28,088 nucleotides of DNA from CAVSWN01 sp046728115 (GTDB lineage Bacteria > Acidobacteriota > Vicinamibacteria > Vicinamibacterales > CAVVIG01). The position numbers and the translations under genes were made by a program. Positions 8,601 to 15,693 of this stretch are shown here, one piece after another (within the stretch, counting starts at the first letter, position 1; each line of letters opens with the position of its first letter). Location: positions 1 through 28,088 of the forward strand of contig JBKPDW010000220.1 of NCBI GenBank assembly GCA_046728115.1, in the 5' to 3' direction. The notes under the pieces are model-generated. The model did no database searches, had not been told where the DNA came from, and was given only the letters and a program-made list of their open reading frames with translations.

Positions 8601-9146
8601 GATGCGCGACGCCTCAGTCTGATCCTGCATCCGGTTCATGTGCGGATTGCCGGTGTAGGTGACGGTCGCGACGTTGTTGCTAGCGAGAAACGCCATGCGG
8701 CTGATGCTCGGCAGCGTCTCGAGCGTCTGCTTGTCGAGCACCTCGCCGGTTGATGCGTTCGACGTCTCGATGAGCGGCGATTCGGCGGCGACCGTAATCG
8801 TTTCTTCCACCGCTCCGACCTCGAGCACGATGTCGAGCGTCAGGAACTGCTGCGTGCCGATCCGCTCGTCCTTCTTTTCGAACGTCTTGAAGCCCTGAAC
8901 CGACGCGCGCACGGTATAGACGCCGGGCACGACGCCCGGAAATGAATACTCACCGACGTCGTTGCTGACCGTTTCGCGAGCGACGCCGGTGTCCTGGTTG
9001 ACGAGCGAGACGGTTGCGCTGGGAATCACGCCCTGAGGATCCCGCACCGTGCCGCGCAAGCCGCCTTGAAACGATTGCGCCGCGAGATCGGACGCCGCGA
9101 GCATACACACCAAGACCGTCGTGACGACGATGCCACGTGACCGCAT
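5661..9146 (-). CDS. TonB-dependent receptor, Oar-like, with carboxypeptidase-regulatory-like domain
   Basis: A 1161-residue outer-membrane protein. A Sec signal peptide (about 1-24, ending DLAAQ) is followed by a carboxypeptidase-regulatory-like domain at about 28-112 (GTVRDPQGVIPSATVSL, then GEYSFPGVVPGVY). Next comes a plug domain at about 115-240 (ETITVAAESPLIET, LLDGYPITDMQNR) and a long barrel ending in the aromatic C-terminus ARFRF used for outer-membrane insertion. Such receptors import large substrates using TonB energy. The start follows AAAGGAGAACGTC, an excellent ribosome-binding site, only 12 bases after the aminotransferase stop, so the two are cotranscribed. It shares its architecture and several sequence blocks with the receptor at 15694-19308, so the two are paralogues within one locus. 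The substrate is unknown. Confidence 0.95.
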   Translation of the reverse strand: MRSRGIVVTTVLVCMLAASDLAAQSFQGGLRGTVRDPQGVIPSATVSLVNQDTGVARETVSNDVGEYSFPGVVPGVYTVRASVQGFKTFEKKDERIGTQQFLTLDIVLEVGAVEETITVAAESPLIETSNASTGEVLDKQTLETLPSISRMAFLASNNVATVTYTGNPHMNRMQDQTEASRISLGGGISVGNNYLLDGYPITDMQNRASISPSIEMVDDVKVQVRTYDAEMGRTGGGVFNASARSGANAMHGTGFFLTRPGALIGENFFLKHQGQPNPDQFWRNAGGSIGGPILKNKMFFWFAVEGYRDGLTQNGNLHVPTAAERAGDFSGLTDAAGRPIIIYDPLTTDPVTGARQPFPGNVIPANRINPVGANIVKYLPMPNLNTTSDNGNTNYVAQNTPNNLGQQFSGKIDHHFTQSVALSGVYVYQYTEEPAVSFFPDAPFAQGGQNNRPVNVVVVNNTYVMSSSTVLTLRGGYNTFEDITPLLYPFDAHTLGFNPIFADAIPVQRFPAVSLTGYQGTSFTGQGATKYYSYGTNGTLTKLAGEHSFKFGADYRRIGVRSRTYGNSAGSFTFNGQFTGSNATSPAAQSRNAIADLLIGYPSAGTMVLNSGVDDFVNYASGYVQDDYRVGSRLTVNYGIRLEHESGLAEKNNNLVVGFDPTAVSPLNVTIPAGLDPLHPEARQVKGGLIYAGVNGAPTHQGDPPAIKASPRAGVVFSMNKDTVVRGGYGIYWAPWNYSPVLSTGYSQTTTLTQNTNVPVTSIDNPFPNGLLQPTGNSLGLLSGVSSGISFFDPSATAPRLQQYSVDVQRELPGHMSAIVGYVGSRGSYLNYNSGINLNQLTTEYFSLGRNLTTLVNNPFFGVAGAGTLATQRTVQLNSLLVPFPQYGLNAVSMTTAAAHSDYNALVFELRKRTTGLWGGSFSYTFSRLKDNQIGQFGSGNYLAFAAAPGILDNYNYIPGSANYNPDVDYGLSLNDMPHKLVLAPIVRLPFGKGSGGLDYLIGGWTASAVVMVQSGFPIAVTQTPNTTNLNGAGQRPNLVGGQNTLAAGDITDRLAANTSDNLYLNPAAFALAPAFTLGNAPMILPGVRSPVRTSTDFALNKDFRTGGSSMATIRLEIINLFNAPWYTRMASSSFGNANFAQVTTQGNYSRFAQLTARFRF

Positions 9147-9158
9147 GACGTTCTCCTT

Positions 9159-10502
9159 TTACTCTGCCCCGGTGCGACCGCGAGTATTCGGTGCAGGGCC
9201 GACGCCGTTCTTGAGCGCGTCCTGCATCGCGTCGACGAACGTCTCCATCTCCTGCAGCGTGGTGTAGACGTTCGGTGTTACCCGAAGGCCGGTGTAGTCG
9301 AACACCTGCGCCGGCGGTTGTCCGCCGACAACGGCGTTGATGACGATGCGGTACCTGTCCATCATGAATTGCGACAACGCCCGCGTATCGACGCCGTCGA
9401 TGCCGACCATCGCGAGGCCCCAGGTCTGACCCGGTTCGAGACTCGACAGGATCTTGACGCGCGGGTTCTTCTTCAACTCGTTGGCCCAGCGCATCGTCAG
9501 GTAGCGCAAGCGCGCCGCTTTGCGGTCGGCGCCGATCGCCTGGTGAAAGGCCAGCGCTTCGGCGACCGACGCGCGGATGGCGGTTGGATACGTGCCAATC
9601 TGCTCGAACTTGCGGATGCTGTTCATCTGGCGCTCTGGCACCGCCTGCATCGGCCAGAGCGTCGGGATGTTCTCGCGCCGCACGTAGAGGAGGCCGTTGC
9701 CGATCGGGGCGAGCAGCCACTTATGGAGGCTGACGCCGTAGTAGTCGCACTCGAGATCGCGAATCTTGAACGGGAAGTGCGCCAGCGCGTGTGCGCCGTC
9801 GACGACGGTGACGATGCCTTTCGATCGCGCCAGGCGGCTCAGACGCTGGACCGGGAAGAGTTGCCCGGTCAGGTTCGTGATATGGCAGAAGTGCAGCACC
9901 TTGGTCTGCGGCGTGATCGCGCGCTCGAAGCGCTGATACAGATCGTCCTGCGTCGTCGGCACCGGGAACTGGATGCGAGTCACCTTGATCTTGTCGCGCC
10001 GCATCCGTTGATCCCACGTCGTCAGCATGCGCGGGTAGTCCTGCTCGGTCGTGATCACTTCGTCGCCCGGCTTCAGGTCGAGCCCCATCTGGACGATCTG
10101 CAGCGACTCGCTCGCGTTCCGCGTCAGCGCGACTTCGTCTTCATCGCAGCCGAACTCTTTCGCGAGTCCGCGCCGCACGGTTTGCAGATGCGATTCCGCC
10201 TGGCTGCGGTAGTGGACCGGCAGCATGTTCGACATGTCCATGTAGCGCTTGCACGCTTCGTGGACCACGCGCGGACTGGGACACGTGTTACCGTTGTTCA
10301 GGTTGATGAGCGTCCGATCGAGCGTGAAGGCTTCCTGGATTTCGCGCCAATAGAACTCGTCCTGCGCGACATCCTCAGGTGTGCGATCGGCGACCGCAGC
10401 GGACGCCGCTTCGACAGCCTTGAGACCGCCGGCGCTTTTCCCCATCCACGCCGCCGCGCCGACCGCACCGCCGACCCGAAGGAATCCTCGTCGAGTCCAC
10501 AT
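9159..10502 (-). CDS. Tat-exported class V aminotransferase-fold PLP enzyme (isopenicillin N epimerase-like)
   Basis: A 447-residue protein. The ATG at 10502 follows AGGAGGACTGAT, which decides the start even though the frame stays open for about 69 more codons upstream. The N-terminus TRRGFLRVGG (3-12) is a twin-arginine signal followed by a hydrophobic run to about residue 35, so the enzyme is probably exported folded with its cofactor. The PLP fold is clear: NNGNTCPSPRVV at 69-80, TRNASESLQ at 128-136, VDGAHAL with D235 at 234-240 and SLHKWLLAP with the Schiff-base lysine K261. Class V members of this kind include isopenicillin N epimerases and cysteine desulfurase-like lyases; the reaction here cannot be named. 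It is coupled to the downstream receptor gene by a 12-base gap. Confidence 0.9.
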   Translation of the reverse strand: MWTRRGFLRVGGAVGAAAWMGKSAGGLKAVEAASAAVADRTPEDVAQDEFYWREIQEAFTLDRTLINLNNGNTCPSPRVVHEACKRYMDMSNMLPVHYRSQAESHLQTVRRGLAKEFGCDEDEVALTRNASESLQIVQMGLDLKPGDEVITTEQDYPRMLTTWDQRMRRDKIKVTRIQFPVPTTQDDLYQRFERAITPQTKVLHFCHITNLTGQLFPVQRLSRLARSKGIVTVVDGAHALAHFPFKIRDLECDYYGVSLHKWLLAPIGNGLLYVRRENIPTLWPMQAVPERQMNSIRKFEQIGTYPTAIRASVAEALAFHQAIGADRKAARLRYLTMRWANELKKNPRVKILSSLEPGQTWGLAMVGIDGVDTRALSQFMMDRYRIVINAVVGGQPPAQVFDYTGLRVTPNVYTTLQEMETFVDAMQDALKNGVGPAPNTRGRTGAE

Positions 10503-10742
10503 ATCAGTCCTCCTCTTGCACGATCCCGACAAGACGATAGCATCCATAGGTGAGATCTTAACGGCCGGCGCCCGGCCATCCGCTTCTGACCGCGCACGTG
10601 CTGGTCGCCCCCAAGGTTTGCTGCCACGTGTGCGCCGCTCGCTCGAGAAATGCTCCATCAGCGCTTCAAGATCGAGCACATGACGCTGCAGGTCGATCAC
10701 ACGCGCCAACAGCTGGTGTCAATCACAGCGGCAGCAGCAGCC
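10503..10742. other. Gap between GH127 and aminotransferase genes
   Basis: These 240 bases form the largest gap in the central gene series. On the minus strand a TTGACA box occurs shortly after the GH127 stop, but no good -10 box lies at the right distance. The aminotransferase frame is open through most of the gap (LARVIDLQRHVLDLEAL-like helix), yet its ribosome-binding site and Tat motif place the true start at 10502. I see no convincing gene. Confidence 0.4.
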
Positions 10743-13052
10743 CTAGACTTTTCTGATCGCGCGGACGCGTCGGGGGAAGTCCTTGTCGTCGCCGTGCTGG
10801 CGGCCGAGGTCGGCGAAGTCGATATGCGCCGCCATGTCGGTCGTCTGCTGCGACGATGCCCAGTAGCTGAAGTTGTCCGCGACGCCGCCGTCGCGGAAGT
10901 CGCCGATGCCGGCGGCCTTGAGGTTCCTGTACATCAGCGCGAGCTCGTCTCTCGACGGCAGGAACCATCCGCGCACGCCGTTGACGCTGAGATCGGCGCA
11001 GAGACGAGCGGCGGTACCGGGTTCGGTGCATCCCTTCAGCATGTCGCGCGTGTTCTGCTCGCCGGTGCCGATGGCAGTGCCGCGCGCGCCTTCGATCGGC
11101 TGTCGGAAGCAGCCCCACTTCGCGCCAGCGCTCTGGTCGAACGGCGCCGCTTCCAGATAGCGCCAGCCGTCCTTCGCGTAGTTCGGGTTTTCGTAGAAGA
11201 TGAATCCGCCCGCGGGCCCGGTGTCTCCGGGACGATAGCCTTCGGTGGACAACCACACGTTCATCTCGCCGGCGCCGCGATTCGCCCACAAGTAGTAGGG
11301 AATGAGCTTGACCGATTGCGGCCCAGACGAGGGATTGATAATAGGTGACGCGCTCGCGTGGATGACGGTCGCGCCGCCGTAGAACGCAGCGTCAACGTCA
11401 GGTTTCAGATCGACTTTGGCGTCGAGCAGCGCGCTCAACGCGCGTCCGCCCTGCACGTCGTGCGACTCGAGGCAGTACACGATGGGACCGCGCTCGACGG
11501 CGACCCGGCGACGCGTTTCGACGACGCGCTGATCGGCCACGACTCGCCGGACCTCGAACGGGAACTCGACGCGAATCACGTCGCCGTTCTTCCACTGCCG
11601 ATCGAGCGACACGTATCCCAACCTGTCGGGCGCGGCGCTGAGGGCTTTTCCGTTCACCGACACCGTCGCCTGCCGATCCAGTTTGTCGGCGTACGAATAG
11701 AGCGCGCTCGGAACCGGTCGATCGCGCGTCCACCCCGGAATCCGCAGCTTGATCGTCCCGCTGACGTCGTCCCTGGTCGAGACCGTGATCGTTGACAGGC
11801 CGCCCCACGGCATCTCGCTGTCAACGGACAGCGCGAGATCCTTCGCACCGACTTTGAACGACGTCTTGCTCGACACGTACAGGTTGACGTAAATCGCGTC
11901 CTTCTTGTCCTGGGCGTAGACGAAGCCCGGCATCTGCGCGAGGAACCGCACGAGATTCGGCGGACAGCACTCGAGCGAGGCGCGCGCCCAGCGCGTGTCG
12001 CGGCCGTCGCCGGCGCTGGCCAGCCGGTTGACGTAGAAGAAGCGGTCGCCGCTCGCGGAGACGCCGTCGAGGGCGTTGTTGTACATCCCGCGTTCCATGA
12101 CGTCGATGTACGTCGAGTCGCCCGTCGCCATGAAGAGGTGGTGGTTCAGCGTGATGAACATCAGCACCGCGCACGTCTCGGAGTATGCGTTGATGTTCGG
12201 CAGCGAATACGCCTCGCCGAACCCTTCGTTGCCAGTCGTGCCGACGCCGCCGGTGACGTAGAGCTTTTTCTCGAGGATGTTCTGCCACATGCGCTGAGCG
12301 GCGTTGAAGTAGTCCTTGATGCCAGTCAGCACGCCGACATCGGCAAGCGAGAGGATCAGCGTCACGCAGTTCACCGCGTGGCCGACCGCTTCGGTTTGCT
12401 CGAGCACCGGCTTGTACGACTGATTGTGGCGGCTGCGGTTGACCGAGTCCTCGCGGCCGCGAATGTCGAGATAGTGCTTGGCGAGGTCGAGATGCTTCTT
12501 GTCGTGGGTTGCACGATAGAGTTGGATGCAGTTGATCGCATCGCGCTCGCCGCCCGAGAACGGTGGATTGGTCTCGACGAAGTCCTTGTACAGCGCATCG
12601 GCCGTGACGATCGCCTTGTCGAGGAGATCGCGTTTGCCGGTGGTGTGAAAGTAGGTCGCCGCGACCTCGAATCCGTTGTTGCCGCGCGCTTCACTCTGCT
12701 CGATCTGCTGAACGCGCGCATCGAGCATCGCCTGCAGCTTGGAATCGGGGTGCGTCTTGAGCGACAGAATAACGGCCTCGAGCACGTTGCCGCTCACACC
12801 GCGCTCGGACTCGCTCAGCTTCTGAACTTCGAAGGGAATCGTGACTTCGGCGTTGGTCGTGACCTTCTTCTTCCAAAATGAGTCGGTGAGGGTCACCTCG
12901 TAGTACGGTTTCGGCTGAATCGGATAGTCCGGAACGGGCGTGTACGACGTGTCGCCGATCTTGGCGTCCGCTCGCGCAGCGCTTTTTGCGGCGCCGGCGA
13001 TCAGTGGCGCCGCCGCCGCGGCCTTCAGGAAGTCGCGTCGAGCTACTTTCAT
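10743..13052 (-). CDS. Tat-exported GH127 glycosidase (beta-L-arabinofuranosidase-like) fused to an Lcl/DUF1566 C-terminal domain
   Basis: A 769-residue protein with a twin-arginine signal ARRDFLKAAAAAPLIAG at 4-20. Residues about 48-605 match the DUF1680/GH127 family, closing with PYYLWANRGAGEMNVWL, a usual family ending. The metal and nucleophile residues known from bifidobacterial HypBA1 (Glu, Cys, Cys, Cys) are present: YSETCAVL gives E292 and C294, and LECCPPN gives C362 and C363. After residue 605 a second domain begins with RPGDTGPAGGFIFY and continues with WRYLEAAP, a GTG-NT segment, NGVRGWFLPSRDEL and RRVRAIRKV. This is the Lcl C-terminal/DUF1566 pattern found in surface and adhesin-like proteins. 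The fusion may tether or target the glycosidase. The ATG at 13052 follows the upstream oxidase stop by one base, implying translational coupling. Confidence 0.9.
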   Translation of the reverse strand: MKVARRDFLKAAAAAPLIAGAAKSAARADAKIGDTSYTPVPDYPIQPKPYYEVTLTDSFWKKKVTTNAEVTIPFEVQKLSESERGVSGNVLEAVILSLKTHPDSKLQAMLDARVQQIEQSEARGNNGFEVAATYFHTTGKRDLLDKAIVTADALYKDFVETNPPFSGGERDAINCIQLYRATHDKKHLDLAKHYLDIRGREDSVNRSRHNQSYKPVLEQTEAVGHAVNCVTLILSLADVGVLTGIKDYFNAAQRMWQNILEKKLYVTGGVGTTGNEGFGEAYSLPNINAYSETCAVLMFITLNHHLFMATGDSTYIDVMERGMYNNALDGVSASGDRFFYVNRLASAGDGRDTRWARASLECCPPNLVRFLAQMPGFVYAQDKKDAIYVNLYVSSKTSFKVGAKDLALSVDSEMPWGGLSTITVSTRDDVSGTIKLRIPGWTRDRPVPSALYSYADKLDRQATVSVNGKALSAAPDRLGYVSLDRQWKNGDVIRVEFPFEVRRVVADQRVVETRRRVAVERGPIVYCLESHDVQGGRALSALLDAKVDLKPDVDAAFYGGATVIHASASPIINPSSGPQSVKLIPYYLWANRGAGEMNVWLSTEGYRPGDTGPAGGFIFYENPNYAKDGWRYLEAAPFDQSAGAKWGCFRQPIEGARGTAIGTGEQNTRDMLKGCTEPGTAARLCADLSVNGVRGWFLPSRDELALMYRNLKAAGIGDFRDGGVADNFSYWASSQQTTDMAAHIDFADLGRQHGDDKDFPRRVRAIRKV

Positions 13053-13053
13053 G

Positions 13054-14286
13054 TCATTCCCACGGCAACCGGACCATGCTGCGCTTGATCGCCGCCAGGT
13101 TCGGCGCGCCAATCAGTCCCATCGCGACCGTCAGTTCCGCATTCAGCATTTCGACGACGCGCGTCACGCCGACGGGCCCGAAGGCCATCACCGCCCAGCA
13201 GTGCGGCCGTCCGATGAACACGCCCTTCGCGCCGAGCGCCAACGCCTTCAACACGTCTGTGCCGCGCCGGATGCCGCCGTCGATGAACACTGGAATTTTA
13301 CCGCCGACCGCATCCACGCATTCCGGCAGCGCGATCAGCGTCGGCACCGCGCCATCGTAGGCGCGCCCGCCGTGATTCGACACGATGATCGCCTGCGCGC
13401 CGGACCTGACCGCCATCTCGGCGTCCTCACCGTTGAGGATGCCTTTGACGACGAGCGGCAGCTTCGAACCGCTGCGCAGCCAGTCGAGGTACTGCCAGGT
13501 CACGCTCGGCGTCGCGGGCCTGAGCACGCCCGCTTCGTAACCGGGGAATCCGTTGCGGATGTTGTTGTCGCGATTCGGCGTGTACGGGTGATCCACCGTC
13601 ACGCTCAGCCACGTCGCGCCGGCGTCTTCGTTGCGCTTCGCCCATGTCTGCGCGTCGTTCTTGTTGGTGTCACCAAGCGTGCTCGCCATCCACATCGGCG
13701 CCTTGTTCTCCTTGGTGAGATCCTCGATGAACGCGTGCGCGTTGCCGACGATGCCGTAGATGGTCTTCGCGTCTTTCGCGCCGATGGCCGCCATCTTGTC
13801 GCCCTGCGGCACGACGCGGTTCTTGCTCGCCGGCGCGATCATGATCGGAGACGGCAGCTTCTGCCCGAGCATCTCGAGCGACGTGTCCACCGTGCTGACA
13901 TCGACCATCACGCGCCGCCGCAGCGTGACGCGGCGATACGCTTCCAGGTTGCCGAGCAGCGTCGCATCGTCCTCGGCGCCGCCCGACGCGTAGTCCATGA
14001 CCGCCTTGCTCACGTTCTTCGCGGCGATCGCCATGATTTCGTGGACGTTGACCGGCGCCATCACCTTCGCGCTGTGCTGCGGCGGGAAGGTGGTCCGCGG
14101 CGTCCGCGGCACGAGTTCCTGCGCGGCGAGCGGGCTGGCGCCGGCAAGCATGGCGAGCGTACCGAGGAATTCGCGGCGGCCGCGTTTGCCCAGCCGTTCG
14201 TAGCGACGCATCAACCGCATCGTCGCGTCACCCGGATCAATGGGCGCTGAAGGATCTATTTCGACTGGCTTCGATCGCGTGGCCAT
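13054..14286 (-). CDS. Tat-exported FMN-dependent alpha-hydroxy-acid oxidase/dehydrogenase (copy B)
   Basis: A 410-residue member of the glycolate oxidase, lactate dehydrogenase and mandelate dehydrogenase family, which oxidises 2-hydroxy acids to 2-oxo acids with FMN. The ATG at 14286 with GGAG upstream is preferred to a TTG at 14310. A late twin-arginine signal GRREFLGTLAMLAGASPLAAQ lies at 36-56 after a hydrophilic leader. The FMN barrel shows MDYASGGAEDDATL at 97-110, LPLVVKG with K281, VSNHGGRAYDG with catalytic H305 and R308, and the phosphate-binding IDGGIRRGTDVLKALALGA stretch. The usual Q-x-Y motif with an active-site tyrosine is not visible; PMWMASTLGD stands there instead. It is paralogous to the preceding gene (36 bases of leader plus 3 between stop and start) and coupled to GH127. 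Confidence 0.9.
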   Translation of the reverse strand: MATRSKPVEIDPSAPIDPGDATMRLMRRYERLGKRGRREFLGTLAMLAGASPLAAQELVPRTPRTTFPPQHSAKVMAPVNVHEIMAIAAKNVSKAVMDYASGGAEDDATLLGNLEAYRRVTLRRRVMVDVSTVDTSLEMLGQKLPSPIMIAPASKNRVVPQGDKMAAIGAKDAKTIYGIVGNAHAFIEDLTKENKAPMWMASTLGDTNKNDAQTWAKRNEDAGATWLSVTVDHPYTPNRDNNIRNGFPGYEAGVLRPATPSVTWQYLDWLRSGSKLPLVVKGILNGEDAEMAVRSGAQAIIVSNHGGRAYDGAVPTLIALPECVDAVGGKIPVFIDGGIRRGTDVLKALALGAKGVFIGRPHCWAVMAFGPVGVTRVVEMLNAELTVAMGLIGAPNLAAIKRSMVRLPWE

Positions 14287-14325
14287 GCACGACTCCGTTG
14301 AATGTCGCAAATAGTGCGCTGTCGT

Positions 14326-15657
14326 TCACCGCGACGAAGGGGTTGATGACGCCGAGACCTTGTACGCTTTCCACGCCGGACGGATGAAGCTGCGGTCCAC
14401 GTTCTTCAGGGTGCCCGCACCAGACAATCCGAGCGCGATGCGCAGTTCCCCCTGCAGCAGCTCGACGACGCGCTGCACGCCGTCCTGACCGAACGCCGCG
14501 AGGCCCCACAGGAACGGACGGCCGATCAGAATCGCCTTCGCGCCGAGCGCGAGCGCCTTGATCACGTCGCCGCCGCGGCGGATGCCGCCGTCGACGAGCA
14601 CCGGCACGCGGCCGTTCACCGCTTCGACGACTTCCGGCAGCGCGTCGAGCGTGCCGCCCATGCCGTCGAGTGTGCGTGCGCCGTGATTCGACACGATGAT
14701 CGCGGAGACGCCGTTGTCGACGGCGAGCTTCGCGTCTTCCGCGGTGAGGATGCCCTTCATGACAATCGGCAGCTTCGTCACCGGGCGCACCCACTTCATC
14801 CAGTCCCACGTCAGGTTCGGCGTGTACGGATCGAGCATGCCCGCCTGGAATCCGACGCGGAATTCCGACGTTCCGTAGACGTGGGTGCGCGCCCACTCGG
14901 GATCCCATTGATCGCGGCTGGGACGATCACGTGCGGACGTGTACGGATAGTCGACCGTGATGCAGAGCGCCGATGCGCCAGCATCCTCGGATCGCTTCGC
15001 GAAGTCCACGGCCTGCTGCTGCGTCGCTTCGCCGAGCGTCGCGCCCCACCACACCGGCGCCTCACCCTTCTTGCCCATCTCGGCGAGCATCGGCATCTGT
15101 CCGCCGACCATGATTGCCTTGGTCTTCTGCGCTGCGAGCGCGCTCAGGCGTTCGCCGTCGGCCGCGACGATGTTCTTGCCGCCGCCCGGTCCGAGCAGAA
15201 TCGGGTGATCGTAGGTTTTGCCGAACAGCTCGAACGACGTGTCCACCTTGCTGACGTCCACCATGATCTTGCGGCGGACCCAGTAGTGGCTGAAGGCTTC
15301 GCGATTCGCTTTCAGCGTCAGCTCGTCGCCGGCGCCGGCCGCGACGTAGTCGTACGCCGCGACGCTCAGCGCCTTCTTCGCCGCGTCTTCGAACTCATGA
15401 AGGTTGATCACCTTCATGATCTCGTCGCGGTACACAGGCAGGCTGATGACCGGCGGACGATCGCCTCGCTGCTGTCCACCCGCGCCGCCCTGGCGCCCGC
15501 CGCCCGCCTGACCGCCGGCGGGCGTCTGCGCGGCTTCGACCGAATGGCCGTCCGCGTCGACCAGCGACATGAGCGGCGAGCCGGCCATCAACGTCGCGAG
15601 GTTTCGAATCGCCCGGCGACGCGAAGGCCGCCCGCGGTGTGGTTGAACGTCGGCCAT
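14326..15657 (-). CDS. Exported FMN-dependent alpha-hydroxy-acid oxidase/dehydrogenase (copy A)
   Basis: A 443-residue paralogue of the next gene. The ATG at 15657 follows GAGGGAGAG; the alternative TTG at 15672 would overlap that ribosome-binding site. The N-terminus SRRRAIRNLATLMAGSPL (12-29) looks like a degenerate Tat signal. A low-complexity glycine/glutamine linker follows at about 47-68. The FMN hydroxy-acid oxidase barrel begins at about 85: YDYVAAGAGDELTL at 102-115, LPIVMKG with K301, VSNHGARTLDG with H325 and R328, and VDGGIRRGGDVIKALALGAKA. As in copy B, the typical active-site Q-x-Y is replaced (PVWWGATLG). An insertion rich in W, D and R at about 243-270 is absent from copy B. 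It lies 36 bases after the upstream receptor gene, in the same series. Confidence 0.9.
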   Translation of the reverse strand: MADVQPHRGRPSRRRAIRNLATLMAGSPLMSLVDADGHSVEAAQTPAGGQAGGGRQGGAGGQQRGDRPPVISLPVYRDEIMKVINLHEFEDAAKKALSVAAYDYVAAGAGDELTLKANREAFSHYWVRRKIMVDVSKVDTSFELFGKTYDHPILLGPGGGKNIVAADGERLSALAAQKTKAIMVGGQMPMLAEMGKKGEAPVWWGATLGEATQQQAVDFAKRSEDAGASALCITVDYPYTSARDRPSRDQWDPEWARTHVYGTSEFRVGFQAGMLDPYTPNLTWDWMKWVRPVTKLPIVMKGILTAEDAKLAVDNGVSAIIVSNHGARTLDGMGGTLDALPEVVEAVNGRVPVLVDGGIRRGGDVIKALALGAKAILIGRPFLWGLAAFGQDGVQRVVELLQGELRIALGLSGAGTLKNVDRSFIRPAWKAYKVSASSTPSSR

Positions 15658-15693
15658 GAATCTCTCCCTCAAACGGTCTGGCGACGCATGATT

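Noticed and set aside
7506..8753. Long plus-strand open frame of 415 codons inside the first TonB receptor gene
   Set aside because: It lies opposite a clearly real receptor gene, is very rich in Arg, Val and Ala, and shows no domain. Long antisense frames are expected in GC-rich coding DNA.
12940..14250. Plus-strand open frame of 436 codons opposite the GH127 start and copy B oxidase
   Set aside because: It is rich in Arg, His and Asp with no motif, and the minus-strand genes here have catalytic motifs and ribosome-binding sites.
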